Below are positions 5,057-5,925 of a DNA stretch of 5,925 bases, piece by piece. The notes beneath the pieces were generated by a model. The model did not search any database. It was not told where the DNA came from and worked only from the letters and a program-made list of their open reading frames with translations. Numbering within the stretch: the stretch's first letter is position 1; every line of letters starts with the position of its first letter. The stretch is from Synechococcales cyanobacterium PMM_0003 (lineage in GTDB: Bacteria > Cyanobacteriota > Cyanobacteriia > Pseudanabaenales > Pseudanabaenaceae): NCBI GenBank assembly GCA_949128015.1, contig CASBRC010000314.1:1-5925 (forward strand). The letters are read 5' to 3'. The translations under genes and the position numbers were made by a program.

Positions 5057-5685
5057 TTGTCGTAACTGCGTCTTGCTTTGTTAGCGTCATTACGAAGCGC
5101 ATCAAGACGCTTTTCGATCAATGTACGCGATCGCCCTTTTGATGCATCACCCAACATGATTTTGAGCGCACTGCCCAAACTTTTATAAGCCGCAGGCAGT
5201 GGATAACCGTTACGAACAGCTAAACGAATCGCACCTTGATCAGCTTCGAGCAAGTTGCGAATATCTTTTTTGCCAGTCCCCTTGCGCCATAGCTGAAAAC
5301 CAGCCACACCACATATACCAAGAGCAAGGGCAAAGAGCAAACCGTTTTGCACCCATAGCTCACCAACTGCACCACCTAGACCGATCGCAAGAGCGGCGAC
5401 TTCCCAGCCATCTTTTGGCACAGCGTCATTTTGAATACGGGCCACTTCGTGCCAGTACAGGAGATTGCGCTGATCTTCAGCCATACGTTCCCAGCGCACC
5501 ATATCAACCAAGATCACCACTTCGTCACCGCCAGCTTCTTCACAGGCGATCAAAGGTGGGCGAACACCGTCGGCGTTAAGTACTTTTACCCAAGCTTGTA
5601 GCTCTGGCGGTAACAAGTCTTGCAGACGACGGATCTCAGTTCTAGCAAAGGTATTTCGGAGTGAGGAAGAAGTTGGGGATGGCAT
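5053..5685 (-). CDS. DUF3318-like membrane protein with M48-peptidase-like layout
   Basis: The 210-aa product resembles the cyanobacterial DUF3318 family, of unknown function. Residues 1-60 are soluble (TEIRRLQDLLPPEL near 16-29). RNLLYWHEVARIQND (73-87) precedes a pair of hydrophobic segments (about 94-108 and 111-133), and then LLEADQGAIRLAVRNGYP (145-162). This order, a HExx-type helix, membrane hairpin and EAD..A helix ending in GY, is like HtpX/M48 zinc peptidases. However, the second His is Arg83 and the Glu expected first in ExEAD is Leu145, so a catalytic zinc site appears lost. It is probably an inner or thylakoid membrane protein with both ends on one side. The C-terminus is basic. 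A weak GAAG site precedes the start at 5685. It is convergent with the nuclease gene, overlapping by four bases, with no terminator between them. Confidence 0.7.
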   Translation of the reverse strand: MPSPTSSSLRNTFARTEIRRLQDLLPPELQAWVKVLNADGVRPPLIACEEAGGDEVVILVDMVRWERMAEDQRNLLYWHEVARIQNDAVPKDGWEVAALAIGLGGAVGELWVQNGLLFALALGICGVAGFQLWRKGTGKKDIRNLLEADQGAIRLAVRNGYPLPAAYKSLGSALKIMLGDASKGRSRTLIEKRLDALRNDANKARRSYDN

Positions 5686-5779
5686 GAATCTTCGTAAAAA
5701 ATCAGAATTTTGAGGGACTTATTGCTAAAGCTAGATTTTAGTACAAGTTTTAACTACTTGCACTTTTGTTGTATTTATA

Positions 5780-5824
5780 CAGCAGTTTTTACTATAAAAA
5801 TTGGTTTCATAATGAGAATTGCTG
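5780..5824 (+). repeat. Dispersed palindromic repeat, copy 3 (full length, 45 bases)
   Basis: The ends CAGCA (5780-5784) and TGCTG (5820-5824) pair, and the pairing continues inward to 5799/5805 with three G-T pairs and two mismatches (5792/5812 and 5796/5808). The loop is ATTGG. The right arm plus flank (5809-5830) equals 657-678 of copy 1 in inverted orientation. This copy gives the best view of the whole unit: about 45 bases with terminal arms ending CAGCA...TGCTG. Confidence 0.8.
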
Positions 5825-5868
5825 GATTAATACAACTGAAAAGCTATATATAACCTGAGTTCGGGATA

Positions 5869-5892
5869 AGCCAAGAACTCAAGTTCTTGGCT
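5869..5892. repeat. Hairpin with 10-bp perfect stem and TCAA loop
   Basis: AGCCAAGAAC (5869-5878) pairs exactly with GTTCTTGGCT (5883-5892) around the loop TCAA. An alternative pairing exists between GAGTTC (5857-5862) and GAACTC (5875-5880), so two mutually exclusive folds are possible. No T-run follows on either strand, so a simple terminator is unlikely. Confidence 0.75.
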
Positions 5893-5901
5893 CAAAGCTA
5901 A

Positions 5902-5919
5902 AACCCGTTTCAACGGGTT
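5902..5919. repeat. Hairpin with 7-bp perfect stem, AACCCGT/ACGGGTT
   Basis: AACCCGT (5902-5908) pairs with ACGGGTT (5913-5919) around TTCA, nine bases after the preceding hairpin. Palindromes of this AACCCG...CGGGTT type are, to my knowledge, common in cyanobacterial spacers. A single unit is visible before the window ends at 5925, so a CRISPR-type array cannot be claimed. Confidence 0.65.
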
Positions 5920-5925
5920 AAAGAC

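Larger units (their letters stand above)
431..5134. repeat. HIP1 octamers (GCGATCGC), 17 dispersed copies
   Basis: Copies start at 431, 539, 608, 1069, 1578, 1693, 1765, 1914, 3062, 3319, 3485, 3533, 3925, 3963, 4470, 4788 and 5127. That is about one per 350 bases, against about one per 65 kb expected for a random octamer. This enrichment is a known hallmark of many cyanobacterial genomes and is the main basis for the taxonomic call. None occurs between 1922 and 3061. Each site contains GATC, the sequence that Dam-type methylases such as the one at 3759 usually modify. Counted by eye, so one or two could be missed. Confidence 0.95.
5686..5925. other. Gene-free right end carrying repeats
   Basis: I find no credible gene here. 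It should include the minus-strand promoter of the DUF3318-like gene; TTGTAC and AATAAG with 17-base spacing are present on that strand but weak. It also holds repeat copy 3 (5780-5824) and two tandem hairpins (5869-5892 and 5902-5919). A gene may begin beyond the window. Confidence 0.6.

Noticed and set aside
5199..5579. 126-codon plus-strand open frame
   Set aside because: It is antisense to the DUF3318-like gene; its translation is rich in His, Gln and Arg, as expected from a shadow frame.
5902..5925. Possible start of a CRISPR array at the right edge
   Set aside because: The GTTTCAAC stretch recalls some cyanobacterial CRISPR repeats, but only one unit is visible and the palindrome explains it; no repeat-spacer pattern can be shown.

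Overview
The window looks like chromosomal DNA of a cyanobacterium, probably filamentous and moderately AT-rich, of a Pseudanabaena-like type. The main evidence is the octamer GCGATCGC (HIP1), which I count 17 times by eye in 5.9 kb. The gene content agrees: a DUF29 protein, a DUF3318-like membrane protein, and short gene-sparse spacers with dispersed palindromes. The genus is inference; no marker gene is present.

Left part (1-1040): a DUF29-family gene on the minus strand (34-504) is followed by a spacer of about 300 bases. The spacer holds half of a dispersed palindromic repeat joined to a perfect 24-bp hairpin. Next come a tRNA-Ser(CGA) gene (808-894) and a perfect bidirectional-looking terminator (895-935).

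Middle (1041-3001): two minus-strand genes. One encodes a methylthioribose-1-phosphate isomerase family enzyme (MtnA-like; the most likely start is 2129, not 2156). The other encodes a 190-aa protein of unknown function lying in a stretch without HIP1. A second copy of the palindromic repeat lies upstream, between this gene and the divergent gene to its right.

Right part (3002-5685): a plus-strand run holds a ComB-like phosphatase, a Dam-class DNA adenine methyltransferase and a small PD-(D/E)XK-type nuclease. The last two overlap by ATGA and look like a compact type II restriction-modification pair, probably directed at GATC (inference). Facing them, with stop codons overlapping by 4 bases, is a minus-strand DUF3318-like membrane protein whose layout resembles an M48 metallopeptidase that has lost zinc ligands.

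Right edge (5686-5925): no gene. It holds a third repeat copy, whose outer arm matches the first copy exactly over 22 bases in inverted orientation, and two strong tandem hairpins.

The window is mostly ordinary cyanobacterial chromosome. The items most worth following are the compact methylase-nuclease pair, the dispersed palindrome family and the apparent pseudo-peptidase.
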